DNA from: JBAXAM01 sp037142515
GTDB lineage: Bacteria > Pseudomonadota > Gammaproteobacteria > UBA9339
Assembly (NCBI GenBank): GCA_037142515.1
Contig: JBAXAM010000001.1
Span: forward strand, 1-64,000
Direction: 5' to 3'
DNA length: 64,000 bases
The notes beneath the pieces were generated by a model that saw only the letters and a program-made list of their open reading frames with translations, did not search any database and was not told the origin of the DNA. Shown here piece by piece: positions 34,390 through 43,820 of the stretch (its first letter is position 1; each line of letters starts with the position of its first letter). Both the position numbers and the translations under genes were made by a program.

Positions 34390-37300
34390 TCAAGCATGTT
34401 CACTCGGTTTATTCGTATCCTCCTTCGACTTCTTCTCCTTATCTTCTTCCTTCATACTAGCAGCAGCACTACGAAGATCACTACCACTCATCTCTTTAGG
34501 AGCAGCATTCATCGCTCCCTTGAAAGAAGTTGATTGTTCCTTGGCACCAGCACTTCCAGCTTGAGCGAATTCTGTAGCGCCTGCCTTAATTTCTCCCATA
34601 GCCTTTTCTTCCATACCGCCAGCACTTACCCTAATGCCGACAGCACCCATTACTTCACTATGCAGTAAGTGAATAGTAGAAAAACAAATGTTTATCAAAG
34701 ATATCATAGTAAAAGTATATATAACTACTACCCCAATTTGCTCAATCATTTTAATAGTCTTATTCTCATTTCCAGAACCTGAAAAAACATTACTAGCAAT
34801 TATATCAAACCCTGAGTTTAAAAGATTAACTCCAGTACGCGCCAGTACTACACCAATAACTAAGCCTATAATCATCAATGTTGGCCTAAAAAAAGCTGAT
34901 ACTAGCTGTTGAACAAATTGCTCCGCCTCACGAGATAATAATGGGTTCTCCTGAGATGCCGAACCCCAAATCATCATAAAACAAATAATTGGTGCTGCCG
35001 CCATTAAAATAAACACCGAAATAAACCAACTCATAACACCAAAAAGAAATAACATATATGGTATTAATGGAATATATACAGCTAAGGTTACGCCGGTAAC
35101 AAGTAAAGGGCCAGTAACTGCTAACCCTATAGGTATATACATAAAAATAACGGTACGAATTATTTCATTAATCGTGCTCATAAACGACTGTGCTGTTTGC
35201 ATAGCAATTGTCACCCCTGTAGTGACTCCCCAAAAGCTACCAAGACCAACTGCTGCTATTACAAGTGTAAAAATACTGCCCTGAACCATAAACGCTACAG
35301 AAAGACCTATTATCATTCTTTCTATTTGATCAAAATAAGCAAGAGAATTCGTTATCATTGATCGCCCAAGAATTTGCAGCTTTACTATTGGATCTTTTAC
35401 ATCAGTATCACCGCTCATGACTTTATTCCATGTTTCCATTATCTTCATAATGTCATATTGCAAATACATCATCGGGGCAGTATGTAACATAAATAAACCA
35501 GCAGGAAGAAACAGAGCAGCAATAGGAGTAATAGGAGGAATAATTACAAAAATACAACCAGCAGCAACCATCAAATTAATCTGCCACTCTTCATTAAGCT
35601 GCGACCAAAAAATTTTTATTTCTTTCTTATCAATCCCTTTCTGACCTAATGACGTATCAACTTGAGGCGCAAGAGTTCTACCACGAACTTTTGCATAGGG
35701 ATAAGAAAAATAAACCCATGCAAACACTCTTCGTAACGTTTCATTACTCGAAGTATCATTATTGATGATTGATGTACCGTCCTTCGCAATATCAAGCGCT
35801 TCAAATAATTGACGCAGCGAAGATTTAGGATTCTCACCCCCTTCACCATAATTAGTAAAAAAAGCATTTGATGGCACAAAAGCTCTGTTGGCTGCAGCAA
35901 CTTTTTTACCATATTTCTCCGTATCCCCATTTTCTACTACACCATCAGCATTAGTAAAATAACCTGTTAATCTAAAGAAAGTACCGGAAAGCGCCTCAGC
36001 CTTCATCTGTTCATTTAACAACGTGTAATAACTCCCAGCCAAAATCCAACCCTTTTCCTTTGCTGTGTCATAAATTGACGAGGTAGCCTGATTAATCATC
36101 TTAAATATAGAAATATTTGTGATTCTAGGATTGGCTAGCTCAACTTGATACTCAATCGCAGCTTGCAGCATTTCATCTGCACCAGGCGATGGCCATTTAA
36201 TATATTTAGCATAGTCAGCAATTGCCTTATCATCCAGCTGCAATATCTTCACAAATGTCAGCTCACTTGCAATCTCTGTACCTGGAGCACCACCACTTGC
36301 ATAAAACTTAAAATCACGTTCGTCTTTTCGTACTATAATATAGTTATAAGGATCTAATTTTCTTTCTTTTTTGCTATCAAAGCCTACCCCAGCTCGCTCT
36401 ACCAGATCCTCCGCTATGGGAGCAAGCATCTTAATCATGGTTTCTAAACCTTTTCGTTTCGCTGGCGCATAAAGGTCTAGATAGATTTTATAGTCCTTTT
36501 TATCTATGACGCCATTTCTTTGTTCCATAGATAGACCGTAACCAATTGTACCGCAAATGCCAGTAACGCTTCCGACATCCTTAGGAATATTTATATCGTA
36601 CTTATAAAAAGGATATTTGTTTGTTTGGCTTGCTGTATCTTTAATATTAGCAGGATCAAATTCACCCTCAACATATGGAAACTGATAATAACCACCACCA
36701 CTATGAACCGAAGCATCAATAGCAGTATCTGATTTCAGAGGGATTTCTTTATACGGCAAAAACCATGAAATATTTGGACTAGCAGTACCACCTTTCACCG
36801 GGTATTTGTTCAGCGCATCCCTAATGGTATATGCACAAACTAAAGAGCGCAGAACATCAGCCGAACCAACACTAGTAGGATCGCCTTCTGACACCAAACT
36901 ATAATTATCGATTAGTGTATAATCAACGCCTGGAGCCGCTTTTTGTATGGTCGTAGGAACCCCGGTTTTTAAATAATCTAAAGCAGCGTTCCAAGTCAGA
37001 TCAGCAAGACCAATGCTTTGGACAACAAGCCACATCACAATACCATTAATCAGAGAGTATCCACTTGCTCCAGGAACAAGCATAGTAACACTAGAACCAA
37101 CGCGAACTGCAGTCCACATCGTAGCACTACTGGACATTGCACTCCCATCCGACATTGTTTTGGTAATAACTTGAAAAGTGGTATAACCTAAAAATACTCC
37201 AGAAATACCAAGCACCCCGAGATTAAATACATTGAAAAGGCTGCCCACAATGGTCCTGCCAACTGTTGTCATTTGACTCACTACTGGGACAGATCCAAAC

Positions 37301-37461
37301 ATTTGTGCTAAAAAAGATAGTGATAGGTCATTAGATGGCGGGGTAAAATTCATGGCACTAAGATCCATAAGTACATCAGACTTAATAGCAAAAACCAAGC
37401 ATGGAACGAACAACAAAACAAGCGCTACTACCCACTCAACATATTTGGCATACTTTTTCAT
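34390..37461 (-). CDS. dotA: Dot/Icm polytopic membrane protein DotA
   Basis: DotA is a large inner-membrane or secreted ring-forming protein essential for Dot/Icm function. The 1023-residue protein starts with a signal-like segment (WVVALVLLFVPCLVFA). A membrane segment near 70-95 and another near 135 follow, then a large periplasmic domain (about 160-600). Several membrane segments fill residues 625-930, and the cytoplasmic C-terminal tail is Lys/Glu/Ser-rich. The start ATG overlaps the icmV stop codon (TAATG), so the pair is coupled. Convergent with dotB. Confidence 0.97.
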   Translation of the reverse strand: MKKYAKYVEWVVALVLLFVPCLVFAIKSDVLMDLSAMNFTPPSNDLSLSFLAQMFGSVPVVSQMTTVGRTIVGSLFNVFNLGVLGISGVFLGYTTFQVITKTMSDGSAMSSSATMWTAVRVGSSVTMLVPGASGYSLINGIVMWLVVQSIGLADLTWNAALDYLKTGVPTTIQKAAPGVDYTLIDNYSLVSEGDPTSVGSADVLRSLVCAYTIRDALNKYPVKGGTASPNISWFLPYKEIPLKSDTAIDASVHSGGGYYQFPYVEGEFDPANIKDTASQTNKYPFYKYDINIPKDVGSVTGICGTIGYGLSMEQRNGVIDKKDYKIYLDLYAPAKRKGLETMIKMLAPIAEDLVERAGVGFDSKKERKLDPYNYIIVRKDERDFKFYASGGAPGTEIASELTFVKILQLDDKAIADYAKYIKWPSPGADEMLQAAIEYQVELANPRITNISIFKMINQATSSIYDTAKEKGWILAGSYYTLLNEQMKAEALSGTFFRLTGYFTNADGVVENGDTEKYGKKVAAANRAFVPSNAFFTNYGEGGENPKSSLRQLFEALDIAKDGTSIINNDTSSNETLRRVFAWVYFSYPYAKVRGRTLAPQVDTSLGQKGIDKKEIKIFWSQLNEEWQINLMVAAGCIFVIIPPITPIAALFLPAGLFMLHTAPMMYLQYDIMKIMETWNKVMSGDTDVKDPIVKLQILGRSMITNSLAYFDQIERMIIGLSVAFMVQGSIFTLVIAAVGLGSFWGVTTGVTIAMQTAQSFMSTINEIIRTVIFMYIPIGLAVTGPLLVTGVTLAVYIPLIPYMLFLFGVMSWFISVFILMAAAPIICFMMIWGSASQENPLLSREAEQFVQQLVSAFFRPTLMIIGLVIGVVLARTGVNLLNSGFDIIASNVFSGSGNENKTIKMIEQIGVVVIYTFTMISLINICFSTIHLLHSEVMGAVGIRVSAGGMEEKAMGEIKAGATEFAQAGSAGAKEQSTSFKGAMNAAPKEMSGSDLRSAAASMKEEDKEKKSKEDTNKPSEHA

Positions 37462-37940
37462 TACTTAGCCCTCCGCAAAATAAAGTTCACCCAGTCGTAA
37501 AAACTACAACCCAGCTTCTTTTTTTGCATTTGCATGTACCAAAAATGTTCGCGATAGGCAGCAATAGATATTACACCCAGCAATATAAATTCAAAACAAG
37601 CAGCATATAAATGCATATGTACTAACAGGTAAATGAAATAAATGGAAAGAACTAAAGCAAAAACAAAATATATTAACGCAGAATATAAGAAAGTTCTCTT
37701 CCTGCTGGCCAGTTGTGTTTCATTTAGATTTAAGCGTGCAACAGACTGCTCGTAAGTTTCTTGATGTATTGGCTGAGTATTGCGAGAAAAAAATTTACGG
37801 TATAAACCAACAGTTGTTGTTGCATTAGCAGAAACCTCATCATAAGAGAACCATTTTTTTACATCAACAAACGACTTAAAAAACTTCTTTACTGGTTTAC
37901 TCTTTTTAGTTTCTGTAACTACAGCTTTTTCTTCAGGCAT
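37461..37940 (-). CDS. icmV: Dot/Icm inner-membrane protein IcmV
   Basis: The protein of about 159 residues has a Lys-rich N-terminus (PVKKFFKSFVDVKKWFSYDE), then two membrane segments (FLYSALIYFVFALVLSIYF and AACFEFILLGVISIAA). The C-terminus (FWYMQMQKKKLGCSFYDWVN) is typical of IcmV. I chose the ATG at 37940 because AGGGAG lies 7 bases upstream; the longer frame adds 12 residues with no such site. Its 3' end overlaps dotA by one base. In Legionella icmV and dotA are likewise adjacent. Confidence 0.93.
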   Translation of the reverse strand: MPEEKAVVTETKKSKPVKKFFKSFVDVKKWFSYDEVSANATTTVGLYRKFFSRNTQPIHQETYEQSVARLNLNETQLASRKRTFLYSALIYFVFALVLSIYFIYLLVHMHLYAACFEFILLGVISIAAYREHFWYMQMQKKKLGCSFYDWVNFILRRAK

Positions 37941-38014
37941 AAATATTCTCCCTGCACCTGTTAATAATATTTTCAATCTTCCATCATTTTTGGTATTTTA
38001 ACACATACATTTAT

Positions 38015-38860
38015 ATGATTACTAGTTCAAAACCGTTAAAAGCCATTATTGTGCTGTTCTTACTTTACAGCTCATTGGTTTTTGGCGCATACCCACAAAT
38101 ATTGACTATCTCTCCACAAATTGCTCTGCCAATTGGTGTAAAAATTTGGTTTAACGAAAGCGGAGGAAGCATAAAGGGACTTACGGAATGGAATGAAGGC
38201 GAAAGCTTTGCTTCTCTGGGAATTGGGCATTTCCTTTGGCACCCCTATTCAAATCAAAGTCGCGCATCATTTGACAGCGGCTTTCCTCGCTTAATCCGCT
38301 ATATCGAAAAAAAGGGAGCTCAAATACCAACATGGCTGCACGGAAATCTTTACTGTCCATGGAATAATCGCCAAGAGTTCTTACGAGCCCAAAATTCACC
38401 CAGAATGATTCAGTTGCGCCTTTTTTTACAACAAACTATTCCTCTCCAAGCAGAATACATGGTGAAGCAACTGGAGGAAACCTTACCAGACTTATTAGCA
38501 AGCGCGCCACAAGAGGATCGTGCCTTTATTTATCAAAATTTTCACACTCTGGCACGCACACCAGCTGGAATTTACGCACTAGTCGACTTTCTTAATTTCA
38601 AAGGGGCAGGTATAAGTGATTCCAAACGCAATTATGAACACGGCAGTGGCTTGTTGCATGTCCTAAAGGAAATGCGCTATGCCCCTCGAGGATCAACGCC
38701 ACTACAAGCTTATGTTTGGTCAGCAAAGCATGCTTTAATTCGCAGGGTAGAACAGGCACCACCATCCGCACATCACGAGCGCTGGCTTAGCGGATGGTTT
38801 AACCGTCTCAACACCTATCTTGAAGGTGATTATTTGGGAAGCCGAGCAGCATTAAACTGA
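38015..38860 (+). CDS. secreted protein of unknown function, possibly lysozyme-like
   Basis: The 281-residue protein has a signal peptide (about 1-24, ending FGAYP). Near residue 48 the motif FNESGG is followed about 20 residues later by SLGIGHFLWHP. This is reminiscent of the phage-lysozyme (GH24) pattern of a catalytic Glu followed by TIGIGH, so a peptidoglycan-degrading role is plausible but not shown. Further conserved-looking parts are PTWLHGNLYCPWNNR and VWSAKHALIRR. It diverges from icmV with 74 bases between and its end overlaps the convergent pgi by 31 bases. A cell-wall hydrolase could help the secretion system cross the periplasm, but that is speculation. Confidence 0.8.
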   Translation: MITSSKPLKAIIVLFLLYSSLVFGAYPQILTISPQIALPIGVKIWFNESGGSIKGLTEWNEGESFASLGIGHFLWHPYSNQSRASFDSGFPRLIRYIEKKGAQIPTWLHGNLYCPWNNRQEFLRAQNSPRMIQLRLFLQQTIPLQAEYMVKQLEETLPDLLASAPQEDRAFIYQNFHTLARTPAGIYALVDFLNFKGAGISDSKRNYEHGSGLLHVLKEMRYAPRGSTPLQAYVWSAKHALIRRVEQAPPSAHHERWLSGWFNRLNTYLEGDYLGSRAALN

Positions 38861-40410
38861 TTCACTAACCCAGCAGTTGACCCATCCAAATCAGCGGTAT
38901 CTATACTACCTTGTAACACCGGAACTAATTTATTAGCCAAATGTTTACCAAGCTCCACTCCCCATTGATCAAAAGAGTTTATCTGCCAAATTACTCCCTG
39001 AACAAAAATTTTGTGCTCGTAAAGCGCAATTAGGGCACCTAAAGTTTCTGGATTAATACTCTGCATAACAATAGTATTGCTAGGAATGTTTCCAGGTATT
39101 ATTTTATATGGCGGCTCGTTTTCACTACGGCCACACATTAAAGCCTGGCTTTGGGCTAAACAATTAGCGTATAACAACAAATGATGATTGCGAATTGGAT
39201 TATGACTCTCAAGCGCAGCAATAAAATCCACTGGAATAATCTGCGTTCCTTGCATTAGCAGCTGGTGAAATGCATGCTGTCCATTAGTACCGGCTGCTCC
39301 CCAGACTACTGGAGCAGTTTTATAATCGACTACCTCACCATTAATTCGCACGCGTTTGCCATTACTTTCCATCTCAAGTTGTTGCAAATAAGCTGGGAGC
39401 AAACTCAAATACTGGTCATACGGGATAACAGCATGTGTCGTTGCACCTAAAAAATTAATATTCCAAATACCAAGCAAGGCTAAAATTACCGGCATGTTTT
39501 TTTCTAAAGGAGCCTCGCGAAAATGACTATCCATTGCATGCGCTCCAGCCAAAAGCTCATAAAATCTTTCCATACCAATTGCAATCGCAATCGACAAACC
39601 AATCGCAGACCACAATGAAAAGCGCCCGCCAACCCAGTCCCAAATCGGAAAAATATTTTCTTGATCAATACCAAATTCAACAGCACGATCTGACTTTGAT
39701 GTAACCGCAATAAAATGTTGTTTAATTATTTTACTTTCATCTACTGTTTTATCCAGCAACCACTCCTTAGCCGTAAGCGCATTAGTTAAAGTTTCCTGCG
39801 TCGTAAAAGTTTTTGAAGATATAATAAATACAGTAGTTTTGGGATTTAGATATTTTAAAGTTTCACTGATGTGGGTAGCATCAACATTAGAAACAAAATG
39901 AACATTAACCCGCGTAACATAAGGCTTTAGAGCCTGCACAACCATTGCCGGACCCAGATCAGAACCACCAATACCAATGTTTACAACGTCAGTAATCGCC
40001 TGGCCGCCAAATCCTAACCACTTGCCATCACGAATGGCATTAACGCACTTAGCAATACGTTTTAACTCCCCTTTGATCAAAATCATTTCTGCAACTGGCT
40101 CGTCACCTGGATTTCGTAGCGCAGTATGTAATACTGCACGCTTTTCAGTAACATTGATTATGCCGCCACTAAACATCTTCTCGCGATATGCGGCAACTTC
40201 TGCTGCTTGAGCCAATCCATATAACAACAGCATAGTTTCTGCAGTTATACGATTTTTTGAATAATCCAAAAAAACCCCAGCAGCCCATAAAGAAAAATCA
40301 GAAAAACGCTCTGGATGGCTTGTAAACTGGTCTTTAACTTTTAGACTTATTATTTTTTCACAATGTTTAGTAAGTGCTAACCAAGCAGGAGAAGTATCTA
40401 GTCTATCCAT
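38830..40410 (-). CDS. pgi: glucose-6-phosphate isomerase
   Basis: Pgi interconverts glucose-6-phosphate and fructose-6-phosphate. The 526-residue protein shows NIGIGGSDLGPAM (about 150) and FIISSKTFTTQETLTNA. PGI signature 1, WVGGRFSLWSAIGL, and signature 2 near GQLLA-like SFDQWGVELGKHLA are also seen. Length is near the usual 545. The 3' end overlaps the convergent secreted-protein gene. It stands alone in transcription direction with the unknown gene at 40464-41009 upstream by 53 bases. Confidence 0.97.
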   Translation of the reverse strand: MDRLDTSPAWLALTKHCEKIISLKVKDQFTSHPERFSDFSLWAAGVFLDYSKNRITAETMLLLYGLAQAAEVAAYREKMFSGGIINVTEKRAVLHTALRNPGDEPVAEMILIKGELKRIAKCVNAIRDGKWLGFGGQAITDVVNIGIGGSDLGPAMVVQALKPYVTRVNVHFVSNVDATHISETLKYLNPKTTVFIISSKTFTTQETLTNALTAKEWLLDKTVDESKIIKQHFIAVTSKSDRAVEFGIDQENIFPIWDWVGGRFSLWSAIGLSIAIAIGMERFYELLAGAHAMDSHFREAPLEKNMPVILALLGIWNINFLGATTHAVIPYDQYLSLLPAYLQQLEMESNGKRVRINGEVVDYKTAPVVWGAAGTNGQHAFHQLLMQGTQIIPVDFIAALESHNPIRNHHLLLYANCLAQSQALMCGRSENEPPYKIIPGNIPSNTIVMQSINPETLGALIALYEHKIFVQGVIWQINSFDQWGVELGKHLANKLVPVLQGSIDTADLDGSTAGLVNQFNAARLPK

Positions 40411-40463
40411 AAAAATCCTTTTTGTTTTTGTTTTAACTAACCGGAATTCTATGCCTTATGACA

Positions 40464-41009
40464 TCACTCATCAAGGTCAGATACGAAATTTTGTAATTGG
40501 CGAAAAAAGAAGCTCATATGCTGCGGTTGGTCACTGTTTAATATTTTACTAAAAATTCTTTTTTGTTCTTTGCTACCGTGCTTGGCAATAATACGAGCAC
40601 AACTATGAACTTGTTCAGCAACTTCGTCGGTCAATTTTTCTTTAGCCATGCCTATTAATTGGATTACATTGACTAACGCGCACGAAGATTTTTGTCCGAC
40701 ATTGACAATCTTACCGTCTTCAATTATATACTCAGCCAACAAATTTTTTAAATACAGCAAAAACTCTTCGGCACCATAATAAAAATTTACTGATTTTTCA
40801 CGCTTAGAAGCAGACTTGTTTTGTTCGATCTCAGCAATAATTTTCGAACCAATTTCATACAGTTCAACTTCATCAGCACTTTTAATATACGCTCGTTTAA
40901 TACCAAGCTTTCGCATTCGAGCTACGCACTCAGTCGCGCTCAAATTTCGCTTGAGCATGGCTTTGTAGCCATTAATCGCTTTTAAAATGATGTAAGAAAA
41001 AACCGTCAT
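40464..41009 (-). CDS. protein of unknown function
   Basis: The 181-residue protein is mostly helical and charged, without signal peptide or clear membrane segment. Visible features are ATECVARMRKLGIKRAYIKS, a Lys/Glu-rich middle, and the C-terminal FFFRQLQNFVSDLDE. It lies between topA and pgi on the same strand, with 65 bases from topA. I recognise no domain. The C-terminus ends acidic, but not strongly enough to suggest a secretion signal. Coding is supported by its length and by the lack of a competing frame. Confidence 0.7.
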   Translation of the reverse strand: MTVFSYIILKAINGYKAMLKRNLSATECVARMRKLGIKRAYIKSADEVELYEIGSKIIAEIEQNKSASKREKSVNFYYGAEEFLLYLKNLLAEYIIEDGKIVNVGQKSSCALVNVIQLIGMAKEKLTDEVAEQVHSCARIIAKHGSKEQKRIFSKILNSDQPQHMSFFFRQLQNFVSDLDE

Positions 41010-41074
41010 ATCAACTATCTTAACCTATGTATATTAAGAAAATATTAAGAGGTTAGCTATAATATGAGGCTTTT

Positions 41075-43324
41075 TTATTTTTCTTTGCCAAAATCACACT
41101 CTTTTTGTGGGCATATTTTTTCGGTTCCGCGCCTTTTTGTGGTTTTTAGCGTCAAAATTGGCCAACCGCATTTAGGACATTTTTCCACAATTGGCTCATC
41201 CCAAACAGCATACTTACACTTAGGATATTTTGAACACGAATAAAAATACTTACCATAACGCGATTTACGCTTAACCATAGTACCATCGTTACAAACCGGG
41301 CATTTAACGCCGGTATCAAATGGCTTTTCTAATGGTTCGATAAATTTACACTTGGGATAACTACTGCAACCAATGAATTTACCATAGCGACCCATTTTTA
41401 TATGCAAAGGCGCCCCACAATCAGGACATTGGCGATCAGCCACTATTTCCGTTGCAACTATGTTTTTTTCTCCATCAACATTAGCAGTATAATCGCACTC
41501 CGGATAACCGCTACAACCAACAAATTTACCTTTTCTTCCCAAACGCAATATCAGAGCCTTTCCACATTTAGGGCATTTGTCTTCTAGTGCTTCTTGCGTC
41601 ACATCTTCTCGCTTTACATTAGCCGAGGTAGTTTCAATCAGCTTCTTAAACGGTTGCCAAAACTCTTGCATTAACTTTAAAAATTTACTCCTACCACTAG
41701 CAATTTCATCCAATTCATCTTCTAAATGCGCAGTAAACTCATAATCAACATACTGGGTAAAGTATTTAGTCAAAAATTTATTAACAACTCTACCAACGTC
41801 AGTTGGCTTAAAGCGCTTATTATCTAAAATCACATATTCGCGACTAAGCAAGGTTTCGATAATTGTAGCGTAAGTGGATGGTCGACCAATACCATATTCT
41901 TCAAGCGTTTTCACAAGACTCGCTTCGCTATAACGTGGTGGTGGTTCGGTAAAATGCTGCTCGCCATAAATACCTAATAACTCTACTGTATCTCCAACTT
42001 TTAGTGGTGGCAGCACTTTTCCATTTTCATCAACCGTGGCGACATCATCAGTATCCTCGCGATAAACCGCAATAAAACCAGGATTAGTTATAACTGAACC
42101 ATTGGCGCGAAAAATATTACCTTCGCCACAACTCATATCAACTACAACCGTATCAAGTAATGCAGAAATCATTTGACATGCGATGGTACGCTGCCAAATT
42201 AAACTGTATAATTTGAATTGCTCTGGATCTAAATCTTTGGCCAGCTCCTCCGGCAGGCGTTTGCAAGCAGTGGGGCGTATTGCCTCATGTGCTTCTTGCG
42301 CATTTTTTGCCTTGGTTTTATAAAAACGCGGCTCTTTGGGCAAGTTATCAGCACCAAAACGCTCTTGAATTGCTTCTCGAACTTCGGTGATTGCTTCTTT
42401 AGCTAAATTAACCGAATCGGTGCGCATATAAGTTATCAAACCTGCTTCATACAATTTTTGCGCACTACGCATGGTACGCTTAGCGGAATACCCCAGCTTA
42501 CGCGAGGCTTCTTGTTGCAAAGTCGAAGTAGTAAATGGCGGGGCTGGGTTACGAACACGTTGCTTCTTTTCTACTTTAACAACATGTAACTTACCAGAGG
42601 CAAGTTCTAATAACCCATCTTCGATCTCTTTAGCTTGCTCACCGCTCGTAACAGAAAACTGCGTTAGCTTTTCACTTCGGTATTCGATTAATTTAGCCGC
42701 AAAATTTTTCTTGGCAAATATATTATCAGCAGTAACAGTCCAATATTCTTGACTTATAAATTTTTCAATTTCCTCTTCACGCTCAACAATCATGCGCAAA
42801 GCAGGACTTTGAACGCGCCCCGCAGAAAGACCATAACGAATTTTTTTCCATAAAAGTGGCGATAAATTAAAACCAACTAAATAATCTAAGGCACGACGTG
42901 CCTGCTGGGCATCAACCAATTCCATCGAAACATCACGCGGATGAGATACTGCTTCAGCTATAGCAGTTTTAGTAATTTCATGAAAAGCAATACGATACAC
43001 CGGTTGTTTTTTAAGCGCTTTTTTCTCACGCATTAATTCGTATATATGCCACGCAATGGCCTCACCTTCGCGATCAGGGTCAGTAGCAAGATAAAGAGCA
43101 TCGGCTGTTTTTAATGCCTTGGCGATTGCAGTTACATGTTTTGCATTTTTTTCAATAATAGCGTAATGCATTGCAAAACCATGATCCGGATCAACCGCAC
43201 CAGTTTTTGGCACTAAATCACGTAAATGACCATAAGATGCAAGCACCGTAAAATCCTTACCAAGATATTTTTTAATGGTTGTCGCCTTAGCTGGAGACTC
43301 TACAATTACTATATTTTTTGCCAT
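41075..43324 (-). CDS. topA: DNA topoisomerase I
   Basis: TopA relaxes negative supercoils using a transient 5'-phosphotyrosine link. The 749-residue protein has the TOPRIM domain (IVESPAKATTIKKYLG; ATDPDREGEAIAWH) and the active-site Tyr in LITYMRTDSVNL (about 310). Four C-terminal zinc-ribbon repeats with CxxC...C pairs start near 590, 635, 680 and 715; the last reads CPKCGWPIL...CPQKEC. It is shorter than E. coli TopA (865) but complete. It follows smg by 15 bases. Confidence 0.98.
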   Translation of the reverse strand: MAKNIVIVESPAKATTIKKYLGKDFTVLASYGHLRDLVPKTGAVDPDHGFAMHYAIIEKNAKHVTAIAKALKTADALYLATDPDREGEAIAWHIYELMREKKALKKQPVYRIAFHEITKTAIAEAVSHPRDVSMELVDAQQARRALDYLVGFNLSPLLWKKIRYGLSAGRVQSPALRMIVEREEEIEKFISQEYWTVTADNIFAKKNFAAKLIEYRSEKLTQFSVTSGEQAKEIEDGLLELASGKLHVVKVEKKQRVRNPAPPFTTSTLQQEASRKLGYSAKRTMRSAQKLYEAGLITYMRTDSVNLAKEAITEVREAIQERFGADNLPKEPRFYKTKAKNAQEAHEAIRPTACKRLPEELAKDLDPEQFKLYSLIWQRTIACQMISALLDTVVVDMSCGEGNIFRANGSVITNPGFIAVYREDTDDVATVDENGKVLPPLKVGDTVELLGIYGEQHFTEPPPRYSEASLVKTLEEYGIGRPSTYATIIETLLSREYVILDNKRFKPTDVGRVVNKFLTKYFTQYVDYEFTAHLEDELDEIASGRSKFLKLMQEFWQPFKKLIETTSANVKREDVTQEALEDKCPKCGKALILRLGRKGKFVGCSGYPECDYTANVDGEKNIVATEIVADRQCPDCGAPLHIKMGRYGKFIGCSSYPKCKFIEPLEKPFDTGVKCPVCNDGTMVKRKSRYGKYFYSCSKYPKCKYAVWDEPIVEKCPKCGWPILTLKTTKRRGTEKICPQKECDFGKEK

Positions 43325-43339
43325 AAGTATCTTAATTAT

Positions 43340-43819
43340 TTAAGTTTTCTGCGCCATCGTAGTCAATAAAAAACCACGCATCTCATGCGCATTCTTGTTT
43401 GCCTTACTCATTAATACCAAAAACACCACCCATTTAGCATCGTTTAAATTTATTAACCTCTGATTAAGTTGCATTAGCTGGCTAATAACAATTTCACGCA
43501 TTTTAGTATCCAAAATACCAGCATATTCCAAAGTTAATATAAAACTACGTATTTCTAGAGTAATCTTGTATTCTTCTTCTGAGCTAAAAACACGCAAAGT
43601 TCTGTTGGTATCAACCTGAGAAAATTCAGCATACCAACACTGCTTATCCATTAGTTCTTTTAGCCAATCGAATGTACGAACGATTGTCTCTTTTGCAAAA
43701 CCAGCATCTTCTAGCTTTTGCCTAACAATTGCTGGCTGGGGTACATTTTCTGCCTGCTGAGAAACAACCGCTTCGAGCAAATATACTATAATATCAACAA
43801 TGCTTTGCTGCTGCTTCAT
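43340..43819 (-). CDS. smg: Smg family protein (DUF494)
   Basis: Smg is a conserved protein of unknown exact role encoded next to dprA in gammaproteobacteria. The product of 159 residues has the expected N-terminal SIVDIIVYLLEAV, the middle RVFSSEEEYKITLEIRSFIL and the hydrophobic C-terminal KWVVFLVLMSKANKN. I chose the ATG at 43819 because it fits the family start and lies just after the dprA stop codon; the longer frame begins inside dprA. Order dprA-smg-topA is the usual one. Confidence 0.92.
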   Translation of the reverse strand: MKQQQSIVDIIVYLLEAVVSQQAENVPQPAIVRQKLEDAGFAKETIVRTFDWLKELMDKQCWYAEFSQVDTNRTLRVFSSEEEYKITLEIRSFILTLEYAGILDTKMREIVISQLMQLNQRLINLNDAKWVVFLVLMSKANKNAHEMRGFLLTTMAQKT

Positions 43820-43820
43820 A

